64,000 nt of DNA from Defluviibacillus sp043739385 (GTDB lineage Bacteria; Pseudomonadota; Gammaproteobacteria; Burkholderiales; Burkholderiaceae_C): positions 1 through 64,000 of the forward strand of contig JAYUED010000195.1 in NCBI GenBank assembly GCA_043739385.1, given 5' to 3'. Shown piece after piece: positions 42,016 to 51,212 of the stretch. Both the position numbers and the translations under genes were made by a program. The notes beneath the pieces were generated by a model, which saw nothing but the letters and a program-made list of their open reading frames with translations, was not told the origin of the DNA and made no database searches. The stretch's first letter is position 1. Each line of letters opens with the position of its first letter.

Positions 42016-43548
42016 ATGCAAGATATCCTCGTACAACTCGAAGCCAAGCGTGAACAAGCCCGCGCTGGTGGTGGCCTCAAGCGCGTCGCTGCCCAGCACA
42101 GCAAAGGCAAGCTCACCGCCCGCGAACGCCTAGAACTGCTGCTCGACAAGGATACGTTTGAAGAGTGGGATATGTTTGTCGAGCACCGCTGTTCCGACTT
42201 CGGTATGCAAGACCAGAAGATCCCAGGTGATGGCGTAGTGACGGGTTACGGCATGATTTCTGGACGCTTGGTGTTCGTTTTCAGCCAGGATTTCACCGTC
42301 TTTGGCGGCGCGTTGAGTGAAGCCCATGCCGAAAAAATTTGCAAGGTGATGGACCAGGCGATGAAGGTTGGTGCGCCCGTCATTGGCCTGAACGACTCCG
42401 GCGGTGCACGTATTCAAGAGGGCGTGGCATCTTTGGGGGGCTATGCCGATGTGTTTCAGCGTAACGTGATGGCCAGCGGCGTCATCCCTCAAATCAGCAT
42501 GGTGATGGGGCCATGTGCCGGTGGCGCGGTGTATTCACCCGCCATGACGGACTTCATCTTCATGGTGAAAGACAGCTCTTACATGTTTGTGACCGGCCCC
42601 GAGGTCGTTAAAACCGTGACGCACGAAGAGGTGACAGCAGAGGAGTTGGGCGGAGCCATCACCCACACAACCAAAAGCGGCGTGGTGGATTTGGCGTTTG
42701 AAAACGACGTTGAAGCCCTGCTGATGTTGCGCCGTCTCTACAGCTACTTGCCGCTGAACAACCGCGAAAAAGCACCTGTGCGCCCCAGCAACGACCCGGC
42801 TGACCGCATGGACATGAGCCTGGACACGCTAGTGCCGGACAACCCGAATAAGCCTTACGACATGAAGGAGCTGATCGTCAAAACCGTTGACGATGGCGAT
42901 TTCTTTGAAATCCAGCCTGAATACGCTAAAAATATCGTCATCGGCTTTGCGCGCATGGAAGGCCAAACGGTAGGGATCGTCGCGAATCAGCCGCTGGTAC
43001 TTGCCGGTTGCTTGGACATCAAGTCCAGCATCAAGGCGGCCCGATTTGTGCGCTTTTGCGACTGCTTCAACATCCCCGTCATTACCTTTGTGGACGTACC
43101 AGGCTTTATGCCCGGTACTTCACAAGAATACGGTGGAATCATCAAGCATGGTGCCAAACTGCTCTATGCCTATGCCGAATGCACGGTGCCGAAAATCACC
43201 GTCATCACCCGCAAAGCCTACGGTGGCGCATACGATGTGATGAGCTCCAAACACCTTCGCGGCGACGTGAACTACGCCTGGCCTAATGCCGAAATCGCCG
43301 TGATGGGTGCCAAAGGTGCAGTAGAAATCATCTTCCGAGAAGACAAAGGCGACCCTGCCAAACTAGCGGCCAAAGAGGCTGAATACAAGGCCCGCTTTGC
43401 CAACCCTTTCGTCGCAGGAGCGCGGGGCTTCATTGATGATGTGATCTTGCCGCATGAAACCCGCAAGCGTATCTGCCGCTCGCTGGTGATGCTGCGGGAT
43501 AAGAAGCTTGAAAACCCTTGGCGTAAGCACGGGAACATTCCGCTGTAA
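42016..43548 (+). CDS. pccB: Propionyl-CoA carboxylase beta (carboxyltransferase) subunit
   Basis: The 510-residue carboxyltransferase moves the carboxyl group from carboxybiotin to propionyl-CoA. It has KGKLTARERLELLLDKDTF, the oxyanion-loop GLNDSGGARIQEGVASLGGY, VMGPCAGGAVYSPAMTDF and the second-half VDVPGFMPGTSQEYGGIIKH with KAYGGAYDVMSSKHLRGD. Length and motifs match PccB rather than the acetyl-CoA or methylcrotonyl enzymes. GGAG precedes the ATG, and it lies 20 bp upstream of pccA. Confidence 0.96.
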   Translation: MQDILVQLEAKREQARAGGGLKRVAAQHSKGKLTARERLELLLDKDTFEEWDMFVEHRCSDFGMQDQKIPGDGVVTGYGMISGRLVFVFSQDFTVFGGALSEAHAEKICKVMDQAMKVGAPVIGLNDSGGARIQEGVASLGGYADVFQRNVMASGVIPQISMVMGPCAGGAVYSPAMTDFIFMVKDSSYMFVTGPEVVKTVTHEEVTAEELGGAITHTTKSGVVDLAFENDVEALLMLRRLYSYLPLNNREKAPVRPSNDPADRMDMSLDTLVPDNPNKPYDMKELIVKTVDDGDFFEIQPEYAKNIVIGFARMEGQTVGIVANQPLVLAGCLDIKSSIKAARFVRFCDCFNIPVITFVDVPGFMPGTSQEYGGIIKHGAKLLYAYAECTVPKITVITRKAYGGAYDVMSSKHLRGDVNYAWPNAEIAVMGAKGAVEIIFREDKGDPAKLAAKEAEYKARFANPFVAGARGFIDDVILPHETRKRICRSLVMLRDKKLENPWRKHGNIPL

Positions 43549-43568
43549 AGACTCAGGAGACCAAGACC

Positions 43569-45629
43569 ATGTTTACCAAAATTCTCATCGCTAACCGGGG
43601 CGAAATCGCCTGCCGCGTCATCCTCACCGCCCGCAAAATGGGTATCAAAACTGTCGCCGTTTACTCGGATGCCGACAAAGATGCTCGCCATGTGGCGCTG
43701 GCGGATGAGGCCGTCAACATTGGCCCAGCACCCAGCCGCGAGAGCTATCTTGTCGCCGAAAAAATCATCGCAGCTTGCAAACAAACAGGTGCGCAGGCCG
43801 TACATCCTGGTTACGGATTTTTGAGTGAAAACGCCAGTTTCGCCAAGCGCGTGGAAGAAGAGGGCATTGTTTTCATCGGCCCCAAGCACTATTCCATCGC
43901 CGCTATGGGCGACAAGATTGAATCTAAAAAGCTAGCGGGCAAGGCAGGCGTGAACTGTATCCCTGGCGTTAATGATGCGATTGAAACCGCTGAAGCTGCC
44001 GTTGAAATTGCCAAAAGTATTGGCTATCCGGTGATGATTAAAGCCAGCGCGGGCGGTGGCGGTAAGGGTTTGCGGGTGGCGTTCAACGACAAAGAAGCGT
44101 TTGAGGGCTTCACGAGTTGCCGTAACGAGGCACGCAACAGCTTTGGTGATGACCGTGTATTCATTGAGAAATTTGTCGAAGAACCCCGCCACATCGAAAT
44201 CCAGTTGATTGGCGATAGTCAGGGCAACGTGATTTACCTCAATGAACGCGAATGCTCTATCCAGCGTCGCCACCAAAAAGTGATTGAAGAAGCGCCGTCG
44301 CCGTTCATCACGGACGCTACGCGCAAAGCCATGGGCGAGCAGGCTGTCTTGCTGGCCAAAGCGGTGAAGTACCAAAGCGCGGGTACCGTCGAATTTGTGG
44401 TCGGTAAAGACCAGAGTTTCTACTTCCTGGAGATGAACACCCGCTTGCAGGTGGAGCATCCCGTCACCGAGTGCATTACCGGGCTGGACTTGGTGGAGTT
44501 GATGATCCGCGTTGCAGCGGGTGAGCCACTACCGCTGACGCAGGCTGAGGTGAAGCGCGAAGGCTGGGCCATCGAGTGCCGTATCAACGCGGAAGACCCG
44601 TTTCGCAACTTTTTGCCATCTACAGGACGCCTGGTGCGCTTTCAGCCGCCCAAAGAGACGATGTTCGCATCGGACACCTCGCAGTGGCAGGGTGTGCGGG
44701 TGGATACGGGTGTGCAAGACGGCGGTGAGATTCCGATGTTTTACGACTCGATGATCGCCAAACTCATCGTCCACGGCAAAGACCGGCTGGACGCGATTGC
44801 CAAGATGCGTGAGGCATTGAACGGTTTTGTGATTCGCGGCATCAGCAGCAATATCCCGTTTCAGGCCGCGCTGCTGGCGCATGCCAAATTTGTGGCGGGG
44901 GATTTCAATACCGGCTTTATCGCTGAAAACTACGGCAAAGGCTTCTCCGCTGCGGACGTGCCACACGATGACCCGCAGTTGCTAACAGCCCTCGCGGCTT
45001 ATGTACAGCGCCGCGTACTGGCGCGGGCATCGGGCCTTACTGGTCAGTTGGCGGGGCACGGCTTCAAGGTGGGCGAAGATTTTGTGGTGATCGCTTTGGG
45101 TGCTGGGGGACAGAACCAGCCGCAACAGGTTAGCGTTACAGATTTTGAAGCCGCATCGGGCTCTAGCGCCATTCAGGTGGGGACCAATCGTTATGAAATT
45201 TGTAGCAACTGGCATTTGGGTAGCGTGCGCATACGGGGTACGGTGAACGGCCAGCCCTTCACCGCCCAAGTCGAGCGTGGTGGCCCTGGTGCGTCACTTA
45301 AAAACCCACTGGCCATTCGTGTGGCGCATAACGGGACGCAGTTGGACGCAATGGTGCTTTCCCCCAGAGCTGCTGAGCTGCATGTACTGATGCCGCACAA
45401 AGCACCGCCAGATATGAGCCGCTTTGTGCTGTCTCCTATGCCCGGCTTGCTGGTAGAGGTGGCAGTACAGCCCGGCCAAAAAGTGCAGGCAGGCGAGCGT
45501 GTGGCGGTGATTGAAGCGATGAAGATGGAAAACGTGCTGTTTGCGACAGCTGATGGCGTCGTTGCTAAAGTGATGGCCAGCAAGGGCGAATCGCTGACAG
45601 TCGATCAACCGATTATCGAATTTGCTTGA
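43569..45629 (+). CDS. pccA: Propionyl-CoA carboxylase alpha (biotin) subunit
   Basis: The 686-residue subunit has biotin carboxylase (KILIANRGEIACRVILTARK; KASAGGGGKGLRVAFND ATP-grasp loop; RECSIQRRHQKVIEEAPSPF; YFLEMNTRLQVEHPVTE), a PCC-type linker domain (about 510-610) and a C-terminal biotinyl domain. In that domain EAMKMENVLFA holds the biotinylated lysine. With PccB it makes methylmalonyl-CoA from propionyl-CoA, bicarbonate and ATP. The BT linker region distinguishes it from acetyl-CoA carboxylase AccC, which lacks a fused biotin domain. Confidence 0.96.
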   Translation: MFTKILIANRGEIACRVILTARKMGIKTVAVYSDADKDARHVALADEAVNIGPAPSRESYLVAEKIIAACKQTGAQAVHPGYGFLSENASFAKRVEEEGIVFIGPKHYSIAAMGDKIESKKLAGKAGVNCIPGVNDAIETAEAAVEIAKSIGYPVMIKASAGGGGKGLRVAFNDKEAFEGFTSCRNEARNSFGDDRVFIEKFVEEPRHIEIQLIGDSQGNVIYLNERECSIQRRHQKVIEEAPSPFITDATRKAMGEQAVLLAKAVKYQSAGTVEFVVGKDQSFYFLEMNTRLQVEHPVTECITGLDLVELMIRVAAGEPLPLTQAEVKREGWAIECRINAEDPFRNFLPSTGRLVRFQPPKETMFASDTSQWQGVRVDTGVQDGGEIPMFYDSMIAKLIVHGKDRLDAIAKMREALNGFVIRGISSNIPFQAALLAHAKFVAGDFNTGFIAENYGKGFSAADVPHDDPQLLTALAAYVQRRVLARASGLTGQLAGHGFKVGEDFVVIALGAGGQNQPQQVSVTDFEAASGSSAIQVGTNRYEICSNWHLGSVRIRGTVNGQPFTAQVERGGPGASLKNPLAIRVAHNGTQLDAMVLSPRAAELHVLMPHKAPPDMSRFVLSPMPGLLVEVAVQPGQKVQAGERVAVIEAMKMENVLFATADGVVAKVMASKGESLTVDQPIIEFA

Positions 45630-45740
45630 CCAAAGCCATACGTTTAATCCGTAATCCCTAGTTCGTAATCAGTATTCTGTATTCTGTATTTCGTAATCTT
45701 CAACACTTAACCCACCACCCGTAACCCAAAAGGTACTCTC

Positions 45741-46022
45741 ATGACGCTGCACGAATTTGAAGCTGCTTTAAAAGCCGACCACTACAGTGAAGTCGTGCCG
45801 ATCACTCGAGCCGCAGGTTATGCCATGAACGCCCACAGCCACACCTTTGACGCCCGTGCGTTGATTACGGCAGGTGAATTCACCCTGGTCTTGGGTGGTG
45901 TGGCGCGCACTTACGCTGTGGGTGATATTTTTCAATTGCCTGCAGGTACGTTGCATGAAGAGCGTTCGGGGCCTGACGGCGCGAGTTATCTGGCGGGGCG
46001 CAGAGAAGTGCTTTCAGCATGA
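45741..46022 (+). CDS. Small cupin-domain protein in the propionate operon
   Basis: The 93-residue single-domain cupin has AAGYAMNAHSHTFDARALIT and FQLPAGTLHEERSGPDGASY. The two His/Glu metal motifs are incomplete (HSH...; PAGTLHEE). Its function is unknown. It overlaps the following VOC gene by 4 bp (ATGA), so both are translationally coupled. It lies 110 bp after pccA; the intervening bases contain several GTAATC and GTATTCT copies but no terminator. It probably belongs to the propionate operon, perhaps as a small-molecule-binding or detoxifying partner. Confidence 0.75.
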   Translation: MTLHEFEAALKADHYSEVVPITRAAGYAMNAHSHTFDARALITAGEFTLVLGGVARTYAVGDIFQLPAGTLHEERSGPDGASYLAGRREVLSA

Positions 46023-46516
46023 CCGCGCGCCCTTTCAAAGTTTTGGGTATCCAGCAAATCGCCATTGGTGGTACCGACAAAATGCGCTTACAAAGACTGT
46101 GGGTGGATCTGTTTGGTCTGGAGGTTACCGGCACCTTCAAAAGTGAGCGCGAGAATGTAGATGAAGACATCTGCATGCTGGGTTTTGGTCCATTCAAGGT
46201 TGAAGTGGATTTGATGCAACCGCTGGACATCGAAAAAAAACCTGCCGTTCACACCACGCCGTTGAACCACGTTGGTCTGTGGATTGACGATTTACCTGCC
46301 GCAGTAACTTGGCTCAGCGCTCAGGGCCTGCGTTTTGCACCTGGCGGTATCCGCAAAGGCGCAGCAGGTTTTGATATCTGCTTTGTGCATCCCAAGGGCA
46401 ATGACGAGTTGCCTCTGAGCGGGGAAGGTGTGTTGATTGAATTGGTACAGGCACCTGAAGAGGTGGTGAGTGCATTTTCAACGTTGGCTGCTGCACATCA
46501 AAGCCTAGCGCTATAA
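46019..46516 (+). CDS. VOC-family protein, candidate methylmalonyl-CoA epimerase
   Basis: The 165-residue protein consists of two vicinal-oxygen-chelate beta-alpha-beta-beta-beta modules. Candidate metal ligands are Gln in VLGIQQIAIGG (usually His in the family), Glu in FKVEVDLMQP, His in PLNHVGLWIDD and Glu in GVLIELVQAP. Methylmalonyl-CoA epimerase is a VOC enzyme that links the S product of propionyl-CoA carboxylase to the R substrate of the mutase, and no other epimerase candidate is in this operon. The context therefore favours that role, but a glyoxalase-like or other VOC activity cannot be excluded. Confidence 0.65.
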   Translation: MTARPFKVLGIQQIAIGGTDKMRLQRLWVDLFGLEVTGTFKSERENVDEDICMLGFGPFKVEVDLMQPLDIEKKPAVHTTPLNHVGLWIDDLPAAVTWLSAQGLRFAPGGIRKGAAGFDICFVHPKGNDELPLSGEGVLIELVQAPEEVVSAFSTLAAAHQSLAL

Positions 46517-46580
46517 AAATGAAAGCACAAACGAAAGCACAAGCGCAAGCAAAAATGCCGGTCACTACGAGACATTAAAG

Positions 46581-46605
46581 GTTAAGGGGTAAGCAACCCC
46601 CTAAC
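46581..46605 (+). other. Stem-loop between the VOC gene and the chemoreceptor
   Basis: GTTAAGGGGT and ACCCCCTAAC pair with one mismatch around a 5-nt loop (AAGCA). It is followed by GGCCCGGGC rather than a T tract, so it is not a standard terminator. It could be a leader structure for the chemoreceptor gene or a 3' end for the propionate operon. Confidence 0.35.
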
Positions 46606-46666
46606 GGCCCGGGCTACTGCTTGTCCCCTATAGTTGAAGTCTTCCGAAGTACCCCGAAGGATGAAG

Positions 46667-49015
46667 ATGGCAAGCTTAGACAAAACCTCGAACAATGGGG
46701 AGTCACTGGGTATCTGGTCGCTTGGGATGTGGTTTCTGCGGCGTGTGCGGTTTCCTATCAAGCTGGGCTTACTTGCAGCCATTATTCTTCTCCCCATGGT
46801 TTTGGTGGCGCTTCGTTTGTTCATAAGCCAAGCCGAGGCGGTTGCCTCCACAAATGCAGAGATTGAGGGTTTGAAGGTGATCAAGCCCACGGTTGCACTT
46901 GTGACGCAGTTGCAAAAGCACCGGGGGCAAAATAGCTTGGTCTTGGCCGGCAATGCGGCAGTCATTCCGGCACGCGATGAAACCAGGCGCCTGGCGGTGG
47001 CGGCCTTGGTAAGCGTGGATGCCGCTGTAGCGTCGGTACCTGGCTTGAAGCTTGACTCTGACTGGAACGCTTTGCGCCAGCGTGCTCAGGCTCTAACTAC
47101 TGATCAGCCGGGTGCTAAAGCCGCTGAGAGCTTTAAGCTGCACACAGATGCCGTGCAAGCATTACAGCAATTCATTTATCTGTTGGCTGACCGCTCTACA
47201 TTGTTGTTTGACCCTGAGCCCGCGCCCTACATGCTGATGGATGCGTTGGTTTCGCGCATTGGCCCGTGGTCTGAGCAAATTGGTCAGTTACGGGGAATGG
47301 GAGCGGCCCATTTGGTTGCAGCAACCCCCGATTTGATGGCGCGTTCAGGGCTGCTGGCAAGGGCCGACCGATTGACCCAAACGGCGTCTGACAGCAAGTT
47401 TATCCTGTCCTTATTGACACCGTATGACAACGTGCCGTTGGGCGTGGCAGAGGCGATTGAAAACTCGCTTGCATTCACTTCAGCTTCCCGGGCTGCCTTT
47501 GGCGTTGATGCGCCTTCCAGTGACAGCGTGGCTTATTTCACAGTGGGCACCCGGGCGATAGAGGCAGTGTTGGCTGTCAATGCGAAATTGCAAGACAGGC
47601 TGGAATTTTTGCTACTGACCCGTGCTGACAAACTGCAGCAAGAGCGCACGCTGTTAGCCGTTGCTTTGCTCGGAGGGATCGCTCTGCTGGCTTACCTGAT
47701 GATCTGTTTTTACCGTACCTTCAGTATTGATTTGGGGCGACTCAGCTATGCGTTGACGCAAGTGTCACAGGGGAACTTGCGAGTGAAGGCGACTGTACGT
47801 GGTCGCGATGAGATTGGGGATTTGGCCAATTTGTTGCAAGTGATGATCCGCAATGTATCGGCCATGGTGGCGGCTGTTGGCAGTGATTCCGCTTTGGTGG
47901 CGTACGCTGGTCGCAACCTGAGTGAGGGCAATGAAGACCTTGCCAACCGCACCGAGCAGCAAGCTGCAAACCTGGAGCAAACGGCAGCCAGCGTGCAAGA
48001 GCTTGCATCCACCGTACAGCAAAATGCGGAATCAGCAAAAGCTGTCGACCTACAGGCAGTACAGGTTCGCACACTAGCGGATGAAGGCGCGCAGTCGATG
48101 ACGGCAGCGATTATCTCGGTCGAGGCCATTCAGCAAAGTGCTCAGCGCATGAGCGACATCATCAGCGTGATCGACAGTCTGGCTTTTCAGACGAATATCT
48201 TGGCATTGAACGCCGCCGTGGAAGCTGCACGGGCTGGAGAGCAAGGCCGGGGCTTTGCGGTAGTTGCCAGCGAGGTGCGCTTGCTTGCCAAGCGTTCAGC
48301 CGAAAGTGCCAAGGAAATCCGCCAGTTAATACAAGCCTCCACCGCCCAAGTGGGAGCCAGCGTAGGGCAAATTCGTGTAGCAGGTGAACGCATTGCACAA
48401 ATTGTGAACGGTATCCGTGAAGTGGCGACTACGCTGTCGCATATCTCTACGGCCAATGCGGAGCAAAGCGCAGGTATCAAAGAAATCTCGCAGGCGGTTA
48501 TGCAGCTCGATGAAATCACCCAGCGTAATGGCGAGATGGTGGAGCGCGCTGTGCGTCAGTCTCACAGTCTTGAGCAAAGGGCATCCACGTTGACCGAAAT
48601 GGCCTCTGAATTCAAGCTGTTGCAAGGTACGGCCTACGAAGCCAGTGCATTGATGGATAACGCTACAGCTTACCGAAGCACGTGCAGCAGCAAAGACGCC
48701 TTTTTGCGTGGTTTGACCGATGCCAGCAACGGTTTTTGCGAGCGTGATATGTATGTTTTTGCACTCAACGCCAGTGGCACGTACTTGGCATTCGCTGGTA
48801 ACCCCGCCAAGATCAACACGCGCGTGCAAGACGTACCCGGTATTGACGGTGATGGTCTGATTCATGCCATCGTGACACAAGCCGAGGAGCAACCGGGCTG
48901 GGTGCTGTATGACATCACCAATCCCACTACTGGCACGGTACAGACCAAAATGTCGTTTGTTCGCCGTATTGATGACGTGTACGTGGGCTGCGGCGTCTAC
49001 AAATCATTGGCATAA
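46667..49015 (+). CDS. Methyl-accepting chemotaxis protein with C-terminal Cache-like domain
   Basis: The 782-residue chemoreceptor has a cytoplasmic N-terminus, TM1 about 31-52 and a helical periplasmic region about 55-325 (nitrate/HAMP-associated type by look, not certain). TM2 is about 327-350, followed by HAMP and the signalling hairpin with ALNAAVEAARAGEQGRGFAV near 513. After the hairpin, residues about 666-782 form an extra domain (FCERDMYVFALNASGTYLAF; EEQPGWVLYDITNPTTGTVQ; RRIDDVYVGCGVYKSLA) that looks like a single Cache sensor placed in the cytoplasm. ATG 46667 is chosen for GAAGG six bases upstream. It is not next to che genes. Confidence 0.9.
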   Translation: MASLDKTSNNGESLGIWSLGMWFLRRVRFPIKLGLLAAIILLPMVLVALRLFISQAEAVASTNAEIEGLKVIKPTVALVTQLQKHRGQNSLVLAGNAAVIPARDETRRLAVAALVSVDAAVASVPGLKLDSDWNALRQRAQALTTDQPGAKAAESFKLHTDAVQALQQFIYLLADRSTLLFDPEPAPYMLMDALVSRIGPWSEQIGQLRGMGAAHLVAATPDLMARSGLLARADRLTQTASDSKFILSLLTPYDNVPLGVAEAIENSLAFTSASRAAFGVDAPSSDSVAYFTVGTRAIEAVLAVNAKLQDRLEFLLLTRADKLQQERTLLAVALLGGIALLAYLMICFYRTFSIDLGRLSYALTQVSQGNLRVKATVRGRDEIGDLANLLQVMIRNVSAMVAAVGSDSALVAYAGRNLSEGNEDLANRTEQQAANLEQTAASVQELASTVQQNAESAKAVDLQAVQVRTLADEGAQSMTAAIISVEAIQQSAQRMSDIISVIDSLAFQTNILALNAAVEAARAGEQGRGFAVVASEVRLLAKRSAESAKEIRQLIQASTAQVGASVGQIRVAGERIAQIVNGIREVATTLSHISTANAEQSAGIKEISQAVMQLDEITQRNGEMVERAVRQSHSLEQRASTLTEMASEFKLLQGTAYEASALMDNATAYRSTCSSKDAFLRGLTDASNGFCERDMYVFALNASGTYLAFAGNPAKINTRVQDVPGIDGDGLIHAIVTQAEEQPGWVLYDITNPTTGTVQTKMSFVRRIDDVYVGCGVYKSLA

Positions 49016-49085
49016 GCGCAGAGCCAAGTGAATGCCGCTTAATGGCTGATTAATGATTTTTTAAGGGGGCGGTTGAGGCCACGGA

Positions 49086-49742
49086 CTATGGGGCTTGAAG
49101 GCGTTCGCGGGCTCGGGCCATGGCCAAGGCGATGAGCGCTTGCTTCGCATCCTGAGGTTCACCCATTACGACAGCGTCTTCACCTTGCGCAGGAGAAGTC
49201 GTTTTAGGCAGTTTAACGGGGCGCAAAATTTGTTGAAGTGCATCCCGTTTTAATCTATCGCTACGTAACTCATAGCGCTCACGCGCTTGCTGTGCTTGCA
49301 TTTCTGACCAAGCCGCCCAACCGGTGTTCGCATCGCTGGCATTTTCCAGCACGATGCAGTCTACCGGGCATACGGGCAAGCAGAGTTCGCAGCCGGTGCA
49401 GTAGATCTCCTGCACCGTATGCATTACCTTGTTGGTCCCGATGATGGCATCGGTCGGGCAGGCTGCAATGCACAGCGTACAGCCAATACACCAGTTTTCA
49501 TCAATGAACGCGACGCTACGAGGTGTCTCTGAGCCGTGTGCAGGGTTCAGTGGCAGCACAGGTAGGCCGGTAATTGCTGAGAGCCGTACGATGCCCTCAT
49601 CGCCACCTGGTGGGCACTGGTTGATGGCTGCACCGTCGGCCGCTATGGCTTGGGCGTAGGCTGCACAGTCTGGGAAGCCGCAGCGGGTGCATTGCGTTTG
49701 TGGCAATGCATCCAGCAGCCGCTGAGCTAACAACGAGTTCAC
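49086..49742 (-). CDS. RnfB/RsxB-like ferredoxin (stand-alone)
   Basis: The 218-residue protein starts with an Fe-S domain (LPQTQCTRCGFPDCAAYAQA, four-Cys motif with C-x2-C-x4-C), then a double 4Fe-4S ferredoxin module (ENWCIGCTLCIAACPTDAII; EIYCTGCELCLPVCPVDCIV). RnfB normally starts with a membrane helix and belongs to a six-subunit Rnf/Rsx complex. Here the helix is absent, and no other rnf gene is nearby. In many betaproteobacteria such a lone RnfB-like protein is present, possibly a soluble electron carrier. It is 34 bp downstream of phaZ. Confidence 0.8.
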   Translation of the reverse strand: MNSLLAQRLLDALPQTQCTRCGFPDCAAYAQAIAADGAAINQCPPGGDEGIVRLSAITGLPVLPLNPAHGSETPRSVAFIDENWCIGCTLCIAACPTDAIIGTNKVMHTVQEIYCTGCELCLPVCPVDCIVLENASDANTGWAAWSEMQAQQARERYELRSDRLKRDALQQILRPVKLPKTTSPAQGEDAVVMGEPQDAKQALIALAMARARERLQAP

Positions 49743-49776
49743 GTTGACAACGCTGCAGCGCTGGGATAGCGCTTAA

Positions 49777-51186
49777 TTAGCGCCTGTTGCTCGATTTGCC
49801 ATTTTGCTTGGTACTGATCATTAGTTCCGCCGCAGGTACTGTGATTGCATCTGCTACGGTGGTGATGACAATAGGAGCGGATGAAGCTGACGCCGTCTTC
49901 ACTGAAGCAGAATTTCGGATTACCGCATGGTGTTGCAAGATAAACTGCTTTACCGCTGGGTACACTACTTCGCGCCAACGCCGACCGGCGAAGATGCCGT
50001 AATGGCCTGCGCCTGCGGCCTCCAAGTGCTGGTGCTGGTCAGCTGGGATGCCGCTGCACAGATCGTGCGCCGCTTGGGTCTGGCCAGAGCCGGAGATGTC
50101 GTCCAGCTCACCTTCAACGGTCAGCAGGGCGGTGGTAGTAATGTCGGCGGGACGAACGCGTGCCACTTGGCCATCCACACCCTTCACGTCCCAGGTGCCT
50201 TTGACCAAGCTGTAATCCTGAAATACAGTGTGAATAGTTTCCAGGTAGTAATCAGCGTCCATGTCGAGCACGGCGTTGTATTCGTCGTAGAACTTGCGGT
50301 GTGCTTCGACGCTGGCATCGTCGCCTTTGATCAGGTCTTTAAAGTAGTCGTAATGGCTACTAGCATGGCGGTCTGGGTTCATCGCCACAAAGCCGGTGTG
50401 CTGCAAAAAGCCCGGATACACGCGACGACCGGCGCCAGGGAAGCTCTTGGGCACGGTGTAAATCACGTTGTTCTCAAACCAGGAGTACGGCTTGTTCATC
50501 GCAAGGTTGTTTACGGCGGTGGGTGATTTTCTGGCGTCAATTGGGCCGCCCATCATAGTCATGCTGAGGGGGGTGGTTTCGCCGCGTGAAGCCATCAGTG
50601 ACACAGCAGCCAACACAGGCACGGTAGGCTGGCATACGCTCACTACGTGGCAGTTGCCGTAAATACCTTGCAGGTGACGGATGAACTCTTGTACGTAGTT
50701 GATGTAGTCGTCCAGGTGAAATTCACCTTCCGACATGGGCACCAGGCGGGCGTTGCGCCAGTCGGTCACATACACCTTATGGTCTTTGAGCATTGTGCCC
50801 ACCGTGTCACGCAGCAGTGTGGCGTAGTGGCCCGACAGGGGGGCCACGATCAGCACAGGGGGTTGACCTTTGAGCTTGGCCAGAGTTTCGATGTTGTCAG
50901 AAAACCGCTTGAAACGGCGCAACTCGCAAAACGGCTTGTTCAGCTCAATGCGCTCATGAATAGCAATGTCCACCCCGTCAACATTGACTGTACGGATATC
51001 GAAACTGGGTTTCTCGTAGTCTTTGCCCAAGCGGTAAACCAGATCAAAGCCCGCAGACATCCGTTGCGAATAGGGGTTTTGGCCGAACATGCTTAGCGGA
51101 TTGCCCAGCATTTTGGCTGTCGCTTGAGAAAAATCAGCAAAGGGCTCCATCATGGAGCGCTGGGATTCATAAATTTGATACAGCAT
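49777..51186 (-). CDS. phaZ: Intracellular poly(3-hydroxybutyrate) depolymerase PhaZ
   Basis: The 469-residue protein is of the PhaZa1 type: LYQIYESQRSMMEPFADFSQ at the N-terminus, APLSGHYATLLRDTV, and the catalytic-Cys motif VVSVCQPTVPVLAA in place of a serine lipase box. An alpha/beta-hydrolase C-terminal domain follows (TVEGELDDISGSGQTQAA; GAGHYGIFAGRRWREVVYPA, Asp and His of the triad). It breaks down PHB granules to 3-hydroxybutyrate oligomers. ATG 51186 starts the conserved N-terminus; the frame extends to 51276 unnecessarily. The last about 60 residues are Ala/Val/Ser-rich and beyond the core. Two dyads lie upstream. Confidence 0.93.
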   Translation of the reverse strand: MLYQIYESQRSMMEPFADFSQATAKMLGNPLSMFGQNPYSQRMSAGFDLVYRLGKDYEKPSFDIRTVNVDGVDIAIHERIELNKPFCELRRFKRFSDNIETLAKLKGQPPVLIVAPLSGHYATLLRDTVGTMLKDHKVYVTDWRNARLVPMSEGEFHLDDYINYVQEFIRHLQGIYGNCHVVSVCQPTVPVLAAVSLMASRGETTPLSMTMMGGPIDARKSPTAVNNLAMNKPYSWFENNVIYTVPKSFPGAGRRVYPGFLQHTGFVAMNPDRHASSHYDYFKDLIKGDDASVEAHRKFYDEYNAVLDMDADYYLETIHTVFQDYSLVKGTWDVKGVDGQVARVRPADITTTALLTVEGELDDISGSGQTQAAHDLCSGIPADQHQHLEAAGAGHYGIFAGRRWREVVYPAVKQFILQHHAVIRNSASVKTASASSAPIVITTVADAITVPAAELMISTKQNGKSSNRR

Positions 51187-51212
51187 GGGGGAATCCGGTT
51201 TTGACAAGAATG

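Noticed and set aside
45630..45740. GTAATC/GTATTCT copies as a regulatory repeat
   Set aside because: The copies are short, irregular and of low complexity; no dyad or conserved spacing is seen.
46517..46666. Cyclic di-GMP riboswitch ahead of the chemoreceptor
   Set aside because: The conserved GEMM core segments are not present; only a simple stem-loop is seen.
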